Below are positions 1 to 9,185 of a DNA stretch of 64,000 nt, in pieces (the stretch's first letter is position 1; the number at the start of each line of letters is the position of its first letter). The notes below the pieces were generated by a model. That model had not been told where the DNA came from. It saw only the letters and a program-made list of their open reading frames with translations, and searched no databases. The DNA comes from Methylibium rhizosphaerae. GTDB taxonomy: Bacteria > Pseudomonadota > Gammaproteobacteria > Burkholderiales > Burkholderiaceae_C. The stretch lies in the NCBI RefSeq assembly GCF_006386545.1, contig NZ_SWAR01000014.1:54596-118595 (forward strand). The letters are read 5' to 3'. A program made the position numbers and the translations under genes.

Positions 1-1
1 G

Positions 2-1006
2 ACCGACTGGCAGCGCGGCGGGCTGCGCGCCTTCGACGCGCTGTACGAAGCCACCTGGAACCTGACGCCTGCCATGCTGCTGGGCACGCTGGTGCTGCCC
101 TGGGTTCGCCGGCTGCAGCGCCTGGCGCCGCCCTGGCCGCTGCGCGCCGCCCTGCACGTGGCGGCCGCCTGTGTCTTCGCGCTGCTCTGGCATGCGCTGG
201 ACTTCGCCCTGTCGTGGTGGTTCTTCGGGCCCGACCACGCCTGGGCCACGCTGGCGCAGCAGCTGCTGTGGCGCAGTGCCTGGGCGGTGTTCGTGTACCT
301 CGCGATCTACCTGGGCTTCAGCGGCGCCCTGCATGCGCGCCGTGCCCGTGATGCGGCGGTGAGCGCGGCACATGCCGAGTCGGCCCTGGTCCGCGCCGAG
401 CTGGCCGTCATCAGCGGCAAGCTCAACCCGCACTTCCTGTTCAACACGCTCAACTCGATCCACTTCCTGATGCGCCGCGACACCCCCGCGGCCGAACAGG
501 CGCTGCTCGGCTTCGCCCGCATGATGCGCTACCTGCTGGACAGCCGGCGTGGCGCCGCCGACCGCGTGCCGCTGCGCGAGGAGCTCGATTTCGTGCGCGA
601 CTACCTCGCGCTCGAGTCGTTGCGCCTGGGCTCGCGGCTGCAGGTGCAATGGTCTGTCGACGACGGCGCCCTGGACGACGAGATCCCGCCGCTCACGCTG
701 CAGCCGCTGGTGGAAAACGCCATCGCCCACGGCATTGCGCCGCGGGTGGCAGGCGGCACGGTGCGCATCGAGGCGCGCCGGTCGGCGGGCGACGGCACGC
801 TGTCGCTGCAGGTGGCCGACGACGGCGCGGGCTGCGACTGGCCGCCGCCCGCCTCGCGCCCCGGCGGCCGGGGCGTCGGCCTGCATTCGCTGATGCGCCG
901 GTTCGAGATGGACTACGAAGGCCGGGCCCGGCTCGACGTGTCCACCGCCCCCGGGGCCGGCTTCCGGGTCCACATCGTGATTCCTCAACTCGAGCTCCAC
1001 ACATGA
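2..1006 (+). CDS. LytS/YehU-type sensor histidine kinase, 5' end outside the window
   Basis: Membrane histidine kinase of the His_kinase (PF06580) family. The first in-window ATG is at 74, but the same frame is open to the left edge, so the true start lies outside. Hydrophobic helices occupy roughly the first 85 visible residues. The phosphoacceptor motif NPHFLFNTLNS follows, then the ATP-binding N box PLVENAIAHGI and a glycine-rich DDGAGCD/GGRGVGLHS segment. The stop overlaps the ATG of the response regulator (ATGA), so the two are translationally coupled and form one system. The stimulus cannot be read from the sequence. The family call is strong; the N-terminal sensor is incomplete. Confidence 0.9.
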   Translation, partial: TDWQRGGLRAFDALYEATWNLTPAMLLGTLVLPWVRRLQRLAPPWPLRAALHVAAACVFALLWHALDFALSWWFFGPDHAWATLAQQLLWRSAWAVFVYLAIYLGFSGALHARRARDAAVSAAHAESALVRAELAVISGKLNPHFLFNTLNSIHFLMRRDTPAAEQALLGFARMMRYLLDSRRGAADRVPLREELDFVRDYLALESLRLGSRLQVQWSVDDGALDDEIPPLTLQPLVENAIAHGIAPRVAGGTVRIEARRSAGDGTLSLQVADDGAGCDWPPPASRPGGRGVGLHSLMRRFEMDYEGRARLDVSTAPGAGFRVHIVIPQLELHT

Positions 1007-1761
1007 AGCGTTTTCGAACCCTCATCGCCGAGGACGAGCCGCTGGCCGCCGAAGGCCTGGCCGACTGGGTGCGCGAGCTGCCGCAGCTGGAGCTGGCAGC
1101 CGTGTGCGCCGACGGCGACAGCGCGCTGCGCACCATCCGCGAGCTGCAGCCCGAGCTCGTGCTGCTGGACATCCAGATGCCCGGACGCACCGGTCTGGAG
1201 GTGCTGCGCGCGCTGGCGGACGACGAATGTCAGCCCGCCGTGATCTTCACCACCGCCTACGACGAGCATGCCCTCACCGCGTTCGAGCTGCATGCGGTGG
1301 ACTACCTGCTCAAGCCGTTTGCGCAGGAGCGCTTCAACGAAGCGGTCGGGCATGCGCTGTCGCGGCTGGCCGCCGGCGAGGGGGCGCCGCTGCTGCCGGC
1401 GCTCGAATCGGCCGCACGGCCCGACGACGACGAACCGCTGCTGCGCCTGCTGGTGCGCGACGGCCAGCGGATCGTGCCGCTGCTGGTGGAAGAGATCGAG
1501 TACCTGCGCTCTGACACGAAGTACACCGCCATCGCGAGCCGGGGCCGCAACTACCTGGTGCGCCTGCCGATCGCGAGCTTCGAGAAGCGGCTCGATGCGC
1601 GGCGCTTCCTGAAGGTGAACCGCTCCTGCCTCATCAACCTCGACTATGTCGAGGCCATGACGCCCGACGAAGGCTCGCAGTACGTGATCCGCCTGCGCGA
1701 CGGCACCAGCGTCACCGCCAGCCGCGAGGTGTCGAAACAGCTGAGGTCGCAGATCCTATGA
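1003..1761 (+). CDS. LytTR-family response regulator
   Basis: 252-aa DNA-binding response regulator. The receiver domain has acidic residues E10-D11, phospho-acceptor D56 in LLDIQMP and K104 in YLLKPF. The C-terminal LytTR domain runs from about residue 145 (IEYLRSDTKY, RFLKVNRSCLINL). ATG 1003 is chosen because it overlaps the kinase stop; longer upstream readings are shadows of the kinase gene. Its own stop overlaps the ATG of the GIN-domain gene, so kinase, regulator and secreted protein form one operon. LytTR regulators usually control envelope, competence or virulence functions. The target here is unknown, but the coupled third gene is a candidate. Confidence 0.93.
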   Translation: MKRFRTLIAEDEPLAAEGLADWVRELPQLELAAVCADGDSALRTIRELQPELVLLDIQMPGRTGLEVLRALADDECQPAVIFTTAYDEHALTAFELHAVDYLLKPFAQERFNEAVGHALSRLAAGEGAPLLPALESAARPDDDEPLLRLLVRDGQRIVPLLVEEIEYLRSDTKYTAIASRGRNYLVRLPIASFEKRLDARRFLKVNRSCLINLDYVEAMTPDEGSQYVIRLRDGTSVTASREVSKQLRSQIL

Positions 1762-2471
1762 AACGACGCCCCTTCCTGCTCGCGCTCGCCCTGGCGGCGC
1801 CCCTGCTGCTGGCTCCGGCGAGCCAGGCCCAGACGAACACGGTACGTGCCATCTCGCCAGGCAGCTTCGATGCCATCGACATCTCGGGTTCCGCCGTCGT
1901 GAGGTTCGAGCAGGGCCCGCGCGACGAGGTGCTGTACGAGGGCGACGACACCACGCAGGACGCGCCCGAACTCGAGGTGCGCAACGGCACCCTCCTGCTG
2001 CACCAGGGCGGCGCCTGGAAGTTCTGGAACGCCCGCAAGCTGCACCTGCTGGTGAAGGCGCGGGCCCTCCGGCGGGTGAGCATTGCCGGCGCCGCGGACT
2101 TCCATGCCCCCACGCCGGTGAAGACCGACACGCTGGCGATCGACATCTCCGGCGCCGGCAGCGCCCGCTTCGACCAGCTCAAGGCCGACCAGCTCAACTT
2201 CACGGTCTCTGGCGCGGGCGACGGGCAGATGGCCGGCGCGGTGGGGACGGTGAACGTGCAGATTTCGGGCAAGAGCCGCTTCGCCGGCGGCCGGCTCGCG
2301 AGCGACCGTGCGCAGGTCACCATCAACGGCGTTGGCAGCGTGGAGGTGTGGGCCGCCTCGCAGCTCGACGTCTCGATCTCGGGTGTGGGCAGCGTGGACT
2401 ACTGGGGCTCGCCGGTCGTCCGGCGCACGGTGGCCGGCCGCGGCGAAATCAACGAGCGGGGCAAGCGCTGA
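1758..2471 (+). CDS. secreted GIN-domain (DUF2807) protein
   Basis: 237-aa exported protein. It has an N-terminal signal peptide (MKRRPFLLALALAAPLLL, cleavage likely after ASQA) followed by a repetitive beta-rich head_GIN_domain. Short repeats such as IDISGSAVVRF, IDISGAGSARF, FTVSGAGDGQM and ISGVGSVDYWGS are typical of the right-handed beta-helix predicted for DUF2807. ATG overlaps the regulator stop (ATGA), so it is the third gene of the LytS/LytTR operon. The last 23 bp overlap the convergent flavoprotein gene. Molecular function is unknown for the family; an envelope role is inference from export and context. Confidence 0.88.
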   Translation: MKRRPFLLALALAAPLLLAPASQAQTNTVRAISPGSFDAIDISGSAVVRFEQGPRDEVLYEGDDTTQDAPELEVRNGTLLLHQGGAWKFWNARKLHLLVKARALRRVSIAGAADFHAPTPVKTDTLAIDISGAGSARFDQLKADQLNFTVSGAGDGQMAGAVGTVNVQISGKSRFAGGRLASDRAQVTINGVGSVEVWAASQLDVSISGVGSVDYWGSPVVRRTVAGRGEINERGKR

Positions 2472-3747
2472 GCCGCTGCAGCACCCCGCGTGCGGCGACG
2501 CGGCCGCTGGCCACGCAGGCGGTCAGCAGGTAGCCGCCCGTGGGCGCTTCCCAGTCGAGCATCTCGCCGGCACAGAAGACGCCCGGCAGCGCCCGCAGCA
2601 TCAAGGTCTCGTCCAGCGCCTCGAAGCTCACGCCGCCGGCGGTGCTGATGGCCTCGTCGATGGGCCGTGGCGCGACCAGCCGCAGCGGCAGGGCCTTGAT
2701 GGCGGCCGCCAGCCGCGCCGGATCGTTGAAGACCTCGGCCGGCAGCACCTCCCTCAGCAGCGCCGCCTTCACGCCGTGCAGGCCGAGGCGGCTTTGCAGG
2801 TGGCTGGCCATGGAACGCGAGCCACGCGGATGGGCCACCTCCGCCAGCACCCGGGCCGGTTCATGGGCGGGCAGCAGGTCGAGGTGGATGGTGGCGCTGC
2901 CGGCGGCCGCGATCTCGTCGCGCAGCAGTGCCGAGACGGCATAGACGAGGCTGCCCTCGATGCCACCCTCGGTGACGACGAATTCGCCGGTGCGCTGGAA
3001 GCGGGTGCGGCCGTCGGCGCTCTCGAACGACAGCACCATCGGCTTCAGCGGTTCTCCCGCATGGCGGCTGCGGAAGTGTTCGCTCCAGCCCTGCGGCGGC
3101 CGGCCGGGTGCCGCGGCCGCGCCCTGCCCCACGTCGAACCCGCAGTTCGCCGGCTGCAGCGGCGCGATCACGACACCGCGTTCAGCCAGCAGCGGCACCC
3201 AGGCGCCGTCGGAGCCGAGCCTCGCCCAGCTGGCGCCGCCCAGGGCGAGCAGCACCGCATCGGCCTGCACTTGCGCCTCGCCGGTGGGGGTGGCGAAGCG
3301 CAGCGCCTGCCCCGACCCTGCTTCGGCAAAGCCGAGCCAGCGATGGCGCATGTGCAAGCGCACCCCGGCCTGGCGCAGCCGGTGCAGCCACGCCCGCAGC
3401 AACGGTGCCGCCTTCAGGTCGGTGGGGAAGACCCGGCCGGAGGTGCCGACGAAGGTGTCGATGCCCAGCCCCTTGGCCCAGTCGCGCAGCTCGTTCGCGC
3501 CGAAGCCGCGCAGCCACGGCTCGACCTGCGCACGGCGGTCGCCGTAGCGGCCGAGGAAGGGCTCGAAGTCTTCGGAATGGGTGAGGTTCAGGCCACCCTT
3601 GCCGGCCAGCAGGAACTTGCGGCCGACCGAGGGCATGGCGTCGTAGAGGTCGACCTGGGCGCCGCCTTCGGCCAGCACCTCGGCGGCCATCAGGCCTGAG
3701 GGGCCGCCGCCGACCACGGCGACCCTGACGGACTGCGAGGCGGGCAA
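2449..3747 (-). CDS. HI0933/BaiN-type FAD-dependent flavoprotein
   Basis: 432-aa NAD(P)/FAD-dependent oxidoreductase of the HI0933 (BaiN/RdsA-like, TIGR03862-type) family. The N-terminal FAD-binding motif is VAVVGGGPSGLMAAE. It is followed by GRKFLLAGKGGLNLTHS, the signature of this family, and a C-terminal second FAD contact GVFCAGEMLDWEAPTGGY. The start appears to be TTG at 3747, four bases after the bioB stop, so it is probably translated from the bioB mRNA. Substrate and reaction are unknown for most members. Its 3' end overlaps the convergent GIN-domain gene by 23 bp. Confidence 0.85.
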   Translation of the reverse strand: MPASQSVRVAVVGGGPSGLMAAEVLAEGGAQVDLYDAMPSVGRKFLLAGKGGLNLTHSEDFEPFLGRYGDRRAQVEPWLRGFGANELRDWAKGLGIDTFVGTSGRVFPTDLKAAPLLRAWLHRLRQAGVRLHMRHRWLGFAEAGSGQALRFATPTGEAQVQADAVLLALGGASWARLGSDGAWVPLLAERGVVIAPLQPANCGFDVGQGAAAAPGRPPQGWSEHFRSRHAGEPLKPMVLSFESADGRTRFQRTGEFVVTEGGIEGSLVYAVSALLRDEIAAAGSATIHLDLLPAHEPARVLAEVAHPRGSRSMASHLQSRLGLHGVKAALLREVLPAEVFNDPARLAAAIKALPLRLVAPRPIDEAISTAGGVSFEALDETLMLRALPGVFCAGEMLDWEAPTGGYLLTACVASGRVAARGVLQRLSACPAR

Positions 3748-3751
3748 GGGC

Positions 3752-4759
3752 CTACCCCGCCTTCAACCCCAGCTTCTCGAACAGTGCTTCGTCGCGCGCC
3801 ACGTCGGGGTTGCCGGTGGTGAGCAGCTTCTCGCCATAGAAGATGGAGTTGGCGCCGGCGAGGAAGCACAAGGCCTGCACCGCCTCGCTCATTTCCTGGC
3901 GCCCGGCCGACAAGCGCACCCGGGCCTTCGGCATGGTGATGCGCGCCACCGCGATGGTGCGCACGAATTCGAGCGGGTCGAGCTGGTCGGTGCCGTGCAG
4001 CGGCGTGCCTTCGACCTGCACCAGCTCGTTGATCGGCACCGACTCGGGATACGGGTCCATGTTGGCCAGCTGCGCCACGAGCCCGGCGCGTTCGCGGCGG
4101 GACTCGCCCATGCCGACGATGCCGCCGCAGCACACCGACATGCCGGCTTCGCGCACGTTGGCCAGGGTGTCCAGGCGCTCCTGGTAGTCGCGGGTGGTGA
4201 TGATGCGGCCGTAGGCTTCGGGCGCTGTGTCGAGGTTGTGGTTGTAGTAGTCGAGTCCGGCTTCGCGCAGCGTCTGCGCCTGCGGCTTGCTCAGCATGCC
4301 CAGCGTGCAGCAGGTCTCCAGGCCCAGCGCCTTCACTTCCTTCACCAGCACGGCGACCTTCTCGACGTCGCGGTCCTTCGGCTCGCGCCAGGCGGCCCCC
4401 ATGCAGAAGCGCGTGGCGCCGGCGTTCACCGCCGCCTTGGCGGCATCGACCACCACCTGCACGTCCATCAGCTTGCCGGCCTCGACGCCGGTGTCGTAGT
4501 GCACCGACTGCGGGCAGTAGCCGCAATCCTCGGGGCAGCCGCCCGTCTTGATGGACAGCAGCGTGGAGCGCTGCACTTCGTTGGCGTCGAAGTATTCGCG
4601 GTGGGTCTGCTGCGCACGCCACAGCAGGTCGTTGAAGGGCAGCTCGAACAACGCTGCCACGGCATCCACCGGCCAGCGCTGCTGCTCTGCGGCGGCCGCG
4701 GCCACCGCCTGTGCACTGGCGCGGCGAACGAGTTGAATGGTGTGGTGCTGCTGGCTCAT
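3752..4759 (-). CDS. bioB: biotin synthase
   Basis: 335-aa radical SAM enzyme that inserts sulfur into dethiobiotin to make biotin. The radical-SAM cluster motif [11 protein letters not shown] (C-x3-C-x2-C) is present, preceded by LLSIKTGG. The conserved [12 protein letters not shown] segment and the C-terminal [12 protein letters not shown] are as in BioB. ATG 4759 ([13 protein letters not shown]) is chosen; the frame is open further upstream, but that stretch is low-complexity and not BioB-like. The HI0933-type flavoprotein follows after 4 bp. Other biotin genes are not in the window. Confidence 0.97.
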   Translation of the reverse strand: MSQQHHTIQLVRRASAQAVAAAAAEQQRWPVDAVAALFELPFNDLLWRAQQTHREYFDANEVQRSTLLSIKTGGCPEDCGYCPQSVHYDTGVEAGKLMDVQVVVDAAKAAVNAGATRFCMGAAWREPKDRDVEKVAVLVKEVKALGLETCCTLGMLSKPQAQTLREAGLDYYNHNLDTAPEAYGRIITTRDYQERLDTLANVREAGMSVCCGGIVGMGESRRERAGLVAQLANMDPYPESVPINELVQVEGTPLHGTDQLDPLEFVRTIAVARITMPKARVRLSAGRQEMSEAVQALCFLAGANSIFYGEKLLTTGNPDVARDEALFEKLGLKAG

Positions 4760-4823
4760 GAAGGGAGGTCTCTCGGACAACAAGCCGGGGTTTCTACCAC
4801 AGCCCGGCCCCCTCCCCGGCCTT

Positions 4824-5459
4824 TCAGTAACCGGTGGCCCGGCTCCAGCGCTGCTGTGCCGCGAGGAAGGTGGACTCGCCCACTTCCTCGACTTCGATCC
4901 GGCTGCCGGCATTGAACTCGGACATCAGGTCGTTGCGGCCGCGAGCCATCGCACGCGGGTCGCGCCGGATGAGGGTGACGTCCAGCGCCGCCCGCAAGCC
5001 GATCAGGCCGCGCGGGGCGCCGGCGTCGAGCACGGTGTCGAGCTGGTTGGCCGTCTTGCGCAGCACCGGCGGCGGCAGCATGTCGAGTGCCTTGGTGCCG
5101 TGATGGCGCAGCGCGCCTTCGAGAAGGTCCAGGTGGCGCAGCACCTTGCGGGCGCGCGGGTGTCGCTCCAGCACCTCCACCAGCCCCAGCCGCCAGTCGG
5201 CCACCTCGGCCGGCTCGGCTTCCTTCGGTGGCACGGCCTCTGCCGCCGCTTCGGGTTGCGGCACCGCCTTTCGCACAGGCGGTGCGACGCCGGCGGCCAG
5301 CAGTCGGGCCGCGGTGTCGTCGGGGTGCTCGAACAGCACATGCAGATGCAGCCCGCGCCATTCGAAGCGCAGCCGCTTCTCACGCTGGCGGGCGAACCAG
5401 GCCGCCAGGCGGCCGAGCGGATGGGGGGAGCGACGGCCGGGGGGTGTGACTTTGCGCAC
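4824..5459 (-). CDS. uncharacterised protein, 211 aa
   Basis: I do not recognise this protein. It is soluble and rich in Arg, Leu, Ala and Glu. It has a basic start ([18 protein letters not shown]), an acidic Pro/Glu linker around residues 70-90, and a helical C-terminal half ([36 protein letters not shown]). No signal peptide or membrane segment is visible. The start used is GTG 5459, with GGAAG about 6 nt upstream. The frame stays open upstream to about 5575 and reads plausibly (LWQHEPAENARWKFE) but offers no ATG, GTG or TTG, so the N-terminus is uncertain. It lies between an SDR gene and bioB on the same strand. Confidence 0.6.
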   Translation of the reverse strand: MRKVTPPGRRSPHPLGRLAAWFARQREKRLRFEWRGLHLHVLFEHPDDTAARLLAAGVAPPVRKAVPQPEAAAEAVPPKEAEPAEVADWRLGLVEVLERHPRARKVLRHLDLLEGALRHHGTKALDMLPPPVLRKTANQLDTVLDAGAPRGLIGLRAALDVTLIRRDPRAMARGRNDLMSEFNAGSRIEVEEVGESTFLAAQQRWSRATGY

Positions 5460-5568
5460 TTCGAACTTCCAGCGAGCGTTTTCGGCTGGTTCATGCTGCC
5501 ACAGGGCCCCCTGCGGCGGCCTGGAGAAAGAGCGTGCGAGTGCGGAGTTTTTCTCGGCCTCGGCCGGC

Positions 5569-6480
5569 TCAGACGCCGGCCTGGCGCAGCGCCTCGCGGA
5601 GCCGATCGCCGATCTCGGGTTTACCCTCGAACGGGTCGCTCGGGTTGTGCATCTGCACCAGGTCCTCGAGGCGCTTTTGCGCCATGCCCAGCGCCTGCGG
5701 GTGGCTGAAGATGTAGAAGCGCTCGTCGCGCATCGCGTCCACCACCATCTGGGCCACGTCGGCCGCGGTGAGCTTGCCGGAGGTCACCGCCTTGGCGCTC
5801 ATGGCCTGCGCGATCAGCTGGCTGGCCGTGGGCTTTTCGTCGCCGCGCTGGTCCTTCGGGCGGTTGCGGTGGCTCTCATGGATGCCGGTGGGCACGAAGT
5901 ACGGGCACAGCACCGAGCAGTGCACCTGGTCGGTGACGAGGCGCAGGTCCTGGTAGAGCGTTTCGGACAGGCTCACCACCGCATGCTTGGTGACGTTGTA
6001 GACGCCCATGTTGGGCGCGTTGAGCACGCCGGCCATCGACGCGGTGTTGGTGATGTGACCCCGGTAGGCCGGGTCGGCCTTGGCGGCGGCCAGCATCACC
6101 GGCGTGAACACCCGCACGCCATGCGCCACGCCCATGAGGTTGACGCCGACGACCCATTCCCAGTCCTTGAGCGAGTGTTCCCAGATGAGGCCGCCGAAGC
6201 CCACACCCGCGTTGTTGAACACGAAGTGAGGTGCGCCGAAGCGGTCTTTCGTGGCCGCCCCGAGGGCCTCGACCTCAGCCGCCTTCGAGATGTCGAGCCG
6301 GAATGGCAGCACCTCGACCCCCAGGCCGCGCACTTCGGCGGCAGCCGCCTCCAGCGCGTCGGCCTGCACGTCGGCCATCACGATGTTCATGCCCTGGCGC
6401 GCCAGCAGACGGGAGGTTTCGAGTCCGAAACCGGAGCCGGCGCCGGTGATGACAGCCGTCCTGCCTTTAAAGTTTTCCAT
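5569..6480 (-). CDS. SDR family NAD(P)-dependent oxidoreductase
   Basis: 303-aa short-chain dehydrogenase/reductase. The cofactor motif TGAGSGFG lies near residues 12-19, NNAGVGFGG marks strand 4, and catalytic Tyr/Lys lie in VYNVTK after a Ser in NTASMAG. The C-terminal 50 residues (RFYIFSHPQALGMAQKRLED) are longer than in minimal SDRs and are typical of a group acting on alcohols of lipid or xenobiotic origin. ATG 6480 is preceded by GGAGG about 10 nt upstream in an AT-rich leader. It lies downstream of a GST gene on the same strand. The substrate is unknown. Confidence 0.9.
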   Translation of the reverse strand: MENFKGRTAVITGAGSGFGLETSRLLARQGMNIVMADVQADALEAAAAEVRGLGVEVLPFRLDISKAAEVEALGAATKDRFGAPHFVFNNAGVGFGGLIWEHSLKDWEWVVGVNLMGVAHGVRVFTPVMLAAAKADPAYRGHITNTASMAGVLNAPNMGVYNVTKHAVVSLSETLYQDLRLVTDQVHCSVLCPYFVPTGIHESHRNRPKDQRGDEKPTASQLIAQAMSAKAVTSGKLTAADVAQMVVDAMRDERFYIFSHPQALGMAQKRLEDLVQMHNPSDPFEGKPEIGDRLREALRQAGV

Positions 6481-6517
6481 GAGAAATTGCCTCCAAATAT
6501 ATGTCAGCCAATGAGAT

Positions 6518-7441
6518 TCAGCCTCCGGCTTTCCGGATCTGGAAGCCGATGCGCGGGAAGTGCACGACCACCGTGCCGGCGCGTTCGTCGCTGCGGCGCA
6601 CCGCCACTTCGTCGGCGCTCAGGCCGACCAGCGTGCCGGCCACCGGGTCGGTGCCGTAGTCGGTGGCCGCCACGGTGACCGCTTCGCCGGCCTCGAAACC
6701 CAGCCCCGGCAGCACCTCGACGGGCGCATGCCGGCCGTCTGCCGAGGCCGCCAGGGCCAGCGCCTCGGCGCCTGTCATCTTTTCGGCGCGGCCGTGGCCG
6801 ATGGCCTGCATGCGTTCGTACCAGGCATCGAGGTGCCTGTGCGGTTCCAGGATCACCGCCAGCGGCGGCGCGCGCCGCACGTACCAGAGGCAATGGAAGA
6901 CCGAGAAGTCGGCGATGCACGGCACGTCGGCCAGCAGGAAACGGCTGCCGCGGCCGAGCTGCTGGTCGAGCCAGCCCAGGTAGGTGCCCAGCTGCGTGGC
7001 GGCGTCGTGCGGCAGCAGCCGGCGCATGCCGGCGGTGAAGGCGGCCCGGTCCGCCGCGAAGGCCTTGATGGCCTCGGGCGGAGCGCCGCCGAAGATGTGC
7101 GCCAGGCCGGCGGGCTGCATGGTGTAGGGAATGACCGTCCAGAACAGCGTGCTGTCGGCCCAGGCTGCCAGCGCATGGGCCATCGGGCCTGCCGCTGCCG
7201 GAAAGAGCGAGGGTTCAGGCTGCAGGCGCTCCAGCACCCGGGCGATGAGCGCGGTGTCGCAGTAGACGTCGGCGCCGATCTGCAGGAACGGCGTCTTGCG
7301 GTAGCCGCCGGTCAGCGCCACCACGTCGGGCTTGGGCGCGATGACCGGCACCGACACGGTCCGGTAGGCCAGGCCCTTGTAGCCCAGGAGAAGCCGGGCT
7401 TTCTCGCTGAACGGCGAACTCGCGTACTGATGCAGGATCAT
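6518..7441 (-). CDS. glutathione S-transferase family protein
   Basis: 307-aa GST-like protein. The N-terminal thioredoxin-fold domain has YASSPFSEKARLLLGYKGL near residues 5-23 and TPFLQIGADVYCDTALIARVLE, the cis-Pro and Glu/Ser glutathione-binding region. An all-helical GST C-domain follows. About 85 further residues at the C-terminus (VLPGLGFEAGEAVTVAATDYG, IGFQIRKAG) look like a small beta domain that ordinary GSTs lack. ATG 7441 is chosen because homology-like sequence begins at MILHQY; the longer open frame upstream is low-complexity. It is probably co-transcribed with the SDR 37 bp downstream. Confidence 0.85.
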   Translation of the reverse strand: MILHQYASSPFSEKARLLLGYKGLAYRTVSVPVIAPKPDVVALTGGYRKTPFLQIGADVYCDTALIARVLERLQPEPSLFPAAAGPMAHALAAWADSTLFWTVIPYTMQPAGLAHIFGGAPPEAIKAFAADRAAFTAGMRRLLPHDAATQLGTYLGWLDQQLGRGSRFLLADVPCIADFSVFHCLWYVRRAPPLAVILEPHRHLDAWYERMQAIGHGRAEKMTGAEALALAASADGRHAPVEVLPGLGFEAGEAVTVAATDYGTDPVAGTLVGLSADEVAVRRSDERAGTVVVHFPRIGFQIRKAGG

Positions 7442-7469
7442 GACACCCCGCTCGCCGAGTACGGCGATC

Positions 7470-7486
7470 GACCCTCCAGGAGGGTC
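7470..7486 (-). terminator. short hairpin between two catabolic genes
   Basis: A perfect 8-bp inverted repeat (GACCCTCC and GGAGGGTC around one A) lies in the 94-bp gap between the AidB-like dehydrogenase stop and the GST start. There is no U-run on either strand, so it may be an RNA processing or weak termination hairpin rather than a classical terminator. Confidence 0.35.
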
Positions 7487-7535
7487 GGGCCTTGCTTGGG
7501 GCGGCCCGGCGCGGCGGCCCGCGAGCGGTGAACTG

Positions 7536-9185
7536 TCATTGCGGCATGGCTCGGTTGATGATGCTGTCAAAGTCCACGCCCGCCGGCAGCGTGCCGAAGG
7601 CCTGGCCCCAGTCGCCCGCGAGGCGCGAGCGGCAGAAGGCGTCGAACACCGCTGGCGGTGCATGCTGCGCCAGCAGCGCGCCCTGTACCGCCAGCGCGAT
7701 GTCCTGGGCCAGGCGGCGGGCGTCGGATTCCTCGCTCCAGTCCTCGATGCGTTCAGGCAGGCTCACCACGAAGCGCTCGAAGGCCGAATGCTGCCCGCGG
7801 GCCGGCAGCAGCTCCTGGTGCAGCGCTGCGGCCACGTCGGGGCCGCGCTTGAGGGCCCGCAGCAGGTCGAGCGCCATGATGTTGCCGGCGCCTTCCCAGA
7901 TGGAGTTGAGCGGCATCTCGCGGTACACGCGTGCCATCACGCCCTCGCCGCCCTCTTCCACGTAGCCGTTGCCGCCCAGGCATTCCATGGCTTCCTGCGC
8001 GAAGTGGCTGCCGCGCTTGCAGACCCAGTACTTGGCCACCGGCGTGAGCAGGCGCCGCATGTGGGCCTCGTGGGCATCGCCCGGCCGGTCGTAGGCGCGG
8101 GCCAGGCGCAGTGCGAGCGCGGTGGCGGCTTCGCTCTCGATGGCCAGGTCGGCCAGCACGTTGCGCATGAGCGCCTGCTCGACCAGCCGCTTGCCGAAGG
8201 CCGCGCGCTGGGCCGCATGGTTCAGCGCGAGCGACAACGCCTGGCGCATCAGCCCGCTGGTGCCCAGCGCACAGTCGAGCCGTGTGAGCGTGCCCATTTC
8301 GAGGATCTGCGGCACGCCGCGGCCTTCTTCGCCCACCAGCCAGGCCTGGGCGCCCAGGAACTCGACCTCGGAGCTGGCGTTGGCCTTGTTGCCGAGCTTG
8401 TCCTTCAGGCGCTGGATGCGCAGGGTGTTCACCGTGCCGTCGGGCAGCAGCCGCGGCAGGAAGAAACAGGACAGGCCTGCCGGCGCCTGCGCCAGCACCA
8501 GGAAGGCATCGCACATGGGCGCCGAGAAGAACCACTTGTGCCCGACCAGGCTGTAGCGGCGGCCCCAGGGCGTGTCTTCCTCGAAGGTGGCCTGCGTGGT
8601 GTTGGCCCGCACGTCGGAACCGCCCTGCTTTTCGGTCATGCCCATGCCCATGGTCACCGAGGTCTTGTCGGTGAACGGCGCAAAGCGCGCGTCATAGGCC
8701 GTGGCGGCCAGCTTGGGGAACCAGGCATCGAACACCGCCTGGTTGGCACGCAGGGCCGGCGTGACCGCATAGGTCATCGAGATGGGGCACATCACCGAAG
8801 GCTCGAGCTCGGTGAACAGCATGAAGCCGGCGGCACGCTGCACATGCGCGTGAGGCCCGCCGGCCCAGGGCGTGCCGTGCAGGCCCGCCCCTACGGCCGC
8901 GCCCATCAGCACGTGGTAGCTGGGGTGGAACTCGACCTGATCGACGCGCCGGCCGAAGCGGTCGTGGCTGTGCAGCTGCGGCGTGAACACATTGGCCAGC
9001 CGCGCGTGCTGCTGCATTTCGGCGGTGCCGGCCAGCGCACCCAGCCGTTCGAGCGGCGCCGGGTCCAGCCCCTTGGCGTTGAAGGCCAGTGCGTCGCGCA
9101 GCGGCCGGTTGGCGGCGAACAGGTTGCAGCCGGCAAGCGGCGCCGGCTGGTTGAAGACCTCGTGGGTCTGCGCAAGCGGGTTCAT
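7536..9185 (-). CDS. AidB-like acyl-CoA dehydrogenase
   Basis: 549-aa flavin-dependent acyl-CoA dehydrogenase of the AidB/isovaleryl-CoA dehydrogenase-like group. The N-terminus (THEVFNQPAPLAGCNLF, RLANVFTPQL, EFHPSYHVLM) closely follows the AidB N-terminal domain. Then come GMTEKQGGSDVR at the FAD site, DKLGNKANASSEVEF, and the C-terminal AMECLGGNGYVEEGG. ATG 9185 is chosen because AidB-like sequence begins there. The ATG overlaps the stop of a residual GNAT reading frame (ATGA). E. coli AidB is an alkylation-stress protein, but many homologues sit in catabolic clusters, and this context favours an acyl-CoA oxidising role. Confidence 0.9.
   Translation of the reverse strand: MNPLAQTHEVFNQPAPLAGCNLFAANRPLRDALAFNAKGLDPAPLERLGALAGTAEMQQHARLANVFTPQLHSHDRFGRRVDQVEFHPSYHVLMGAAVGAGLHGTPWAGGPHAHVQRAAGFMLFTELEPSVMCPISMTYAVTPALRANQAVFDAWFPKLAATAYDARFAPFTDKTSVTMGMGMTEKQGGSDVRANTTQATFEEDTPWGRRYSLVGHKWFFSAPMCDAFLVLAQAPAGLSCFFLPRLLPDGTVNTLRIQRLKDKLGNKANASSEVEFLGAQAWLVGEEGRGVPQILEMGTLTRLDCALGTSGLMRQALSLALNHAAQRAAFGKRLVEQALMRNVLADLAIESEAATALALRLARAYDRPGDAHEAHMRRLLTPVAKYWVCKRGSHFAQEAMECLGGNGYVEEGGEGVMARVYREMPLNSIWEGAGNIMALDLLRALKRGPDVAAALHQELLPARGQHSAFERFVVSLPERIEDWSEESDARRLAQDIALAVQGALLAQHAPPAVFDAFCRSRLAGDWGQAFGTLPAGVDFDSIINRAMPQ

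Noticed and set aside
5003..5494. Alternative 163-aa ORF starting at ATG 5494 in place of the 211-aa protein
   Set aside because: After the first dozen codons it becomes Arg/Ser/Pro/Cys-rich shadow sequence, whereas the overlapping frame has balanced helical composition and ends naturally.
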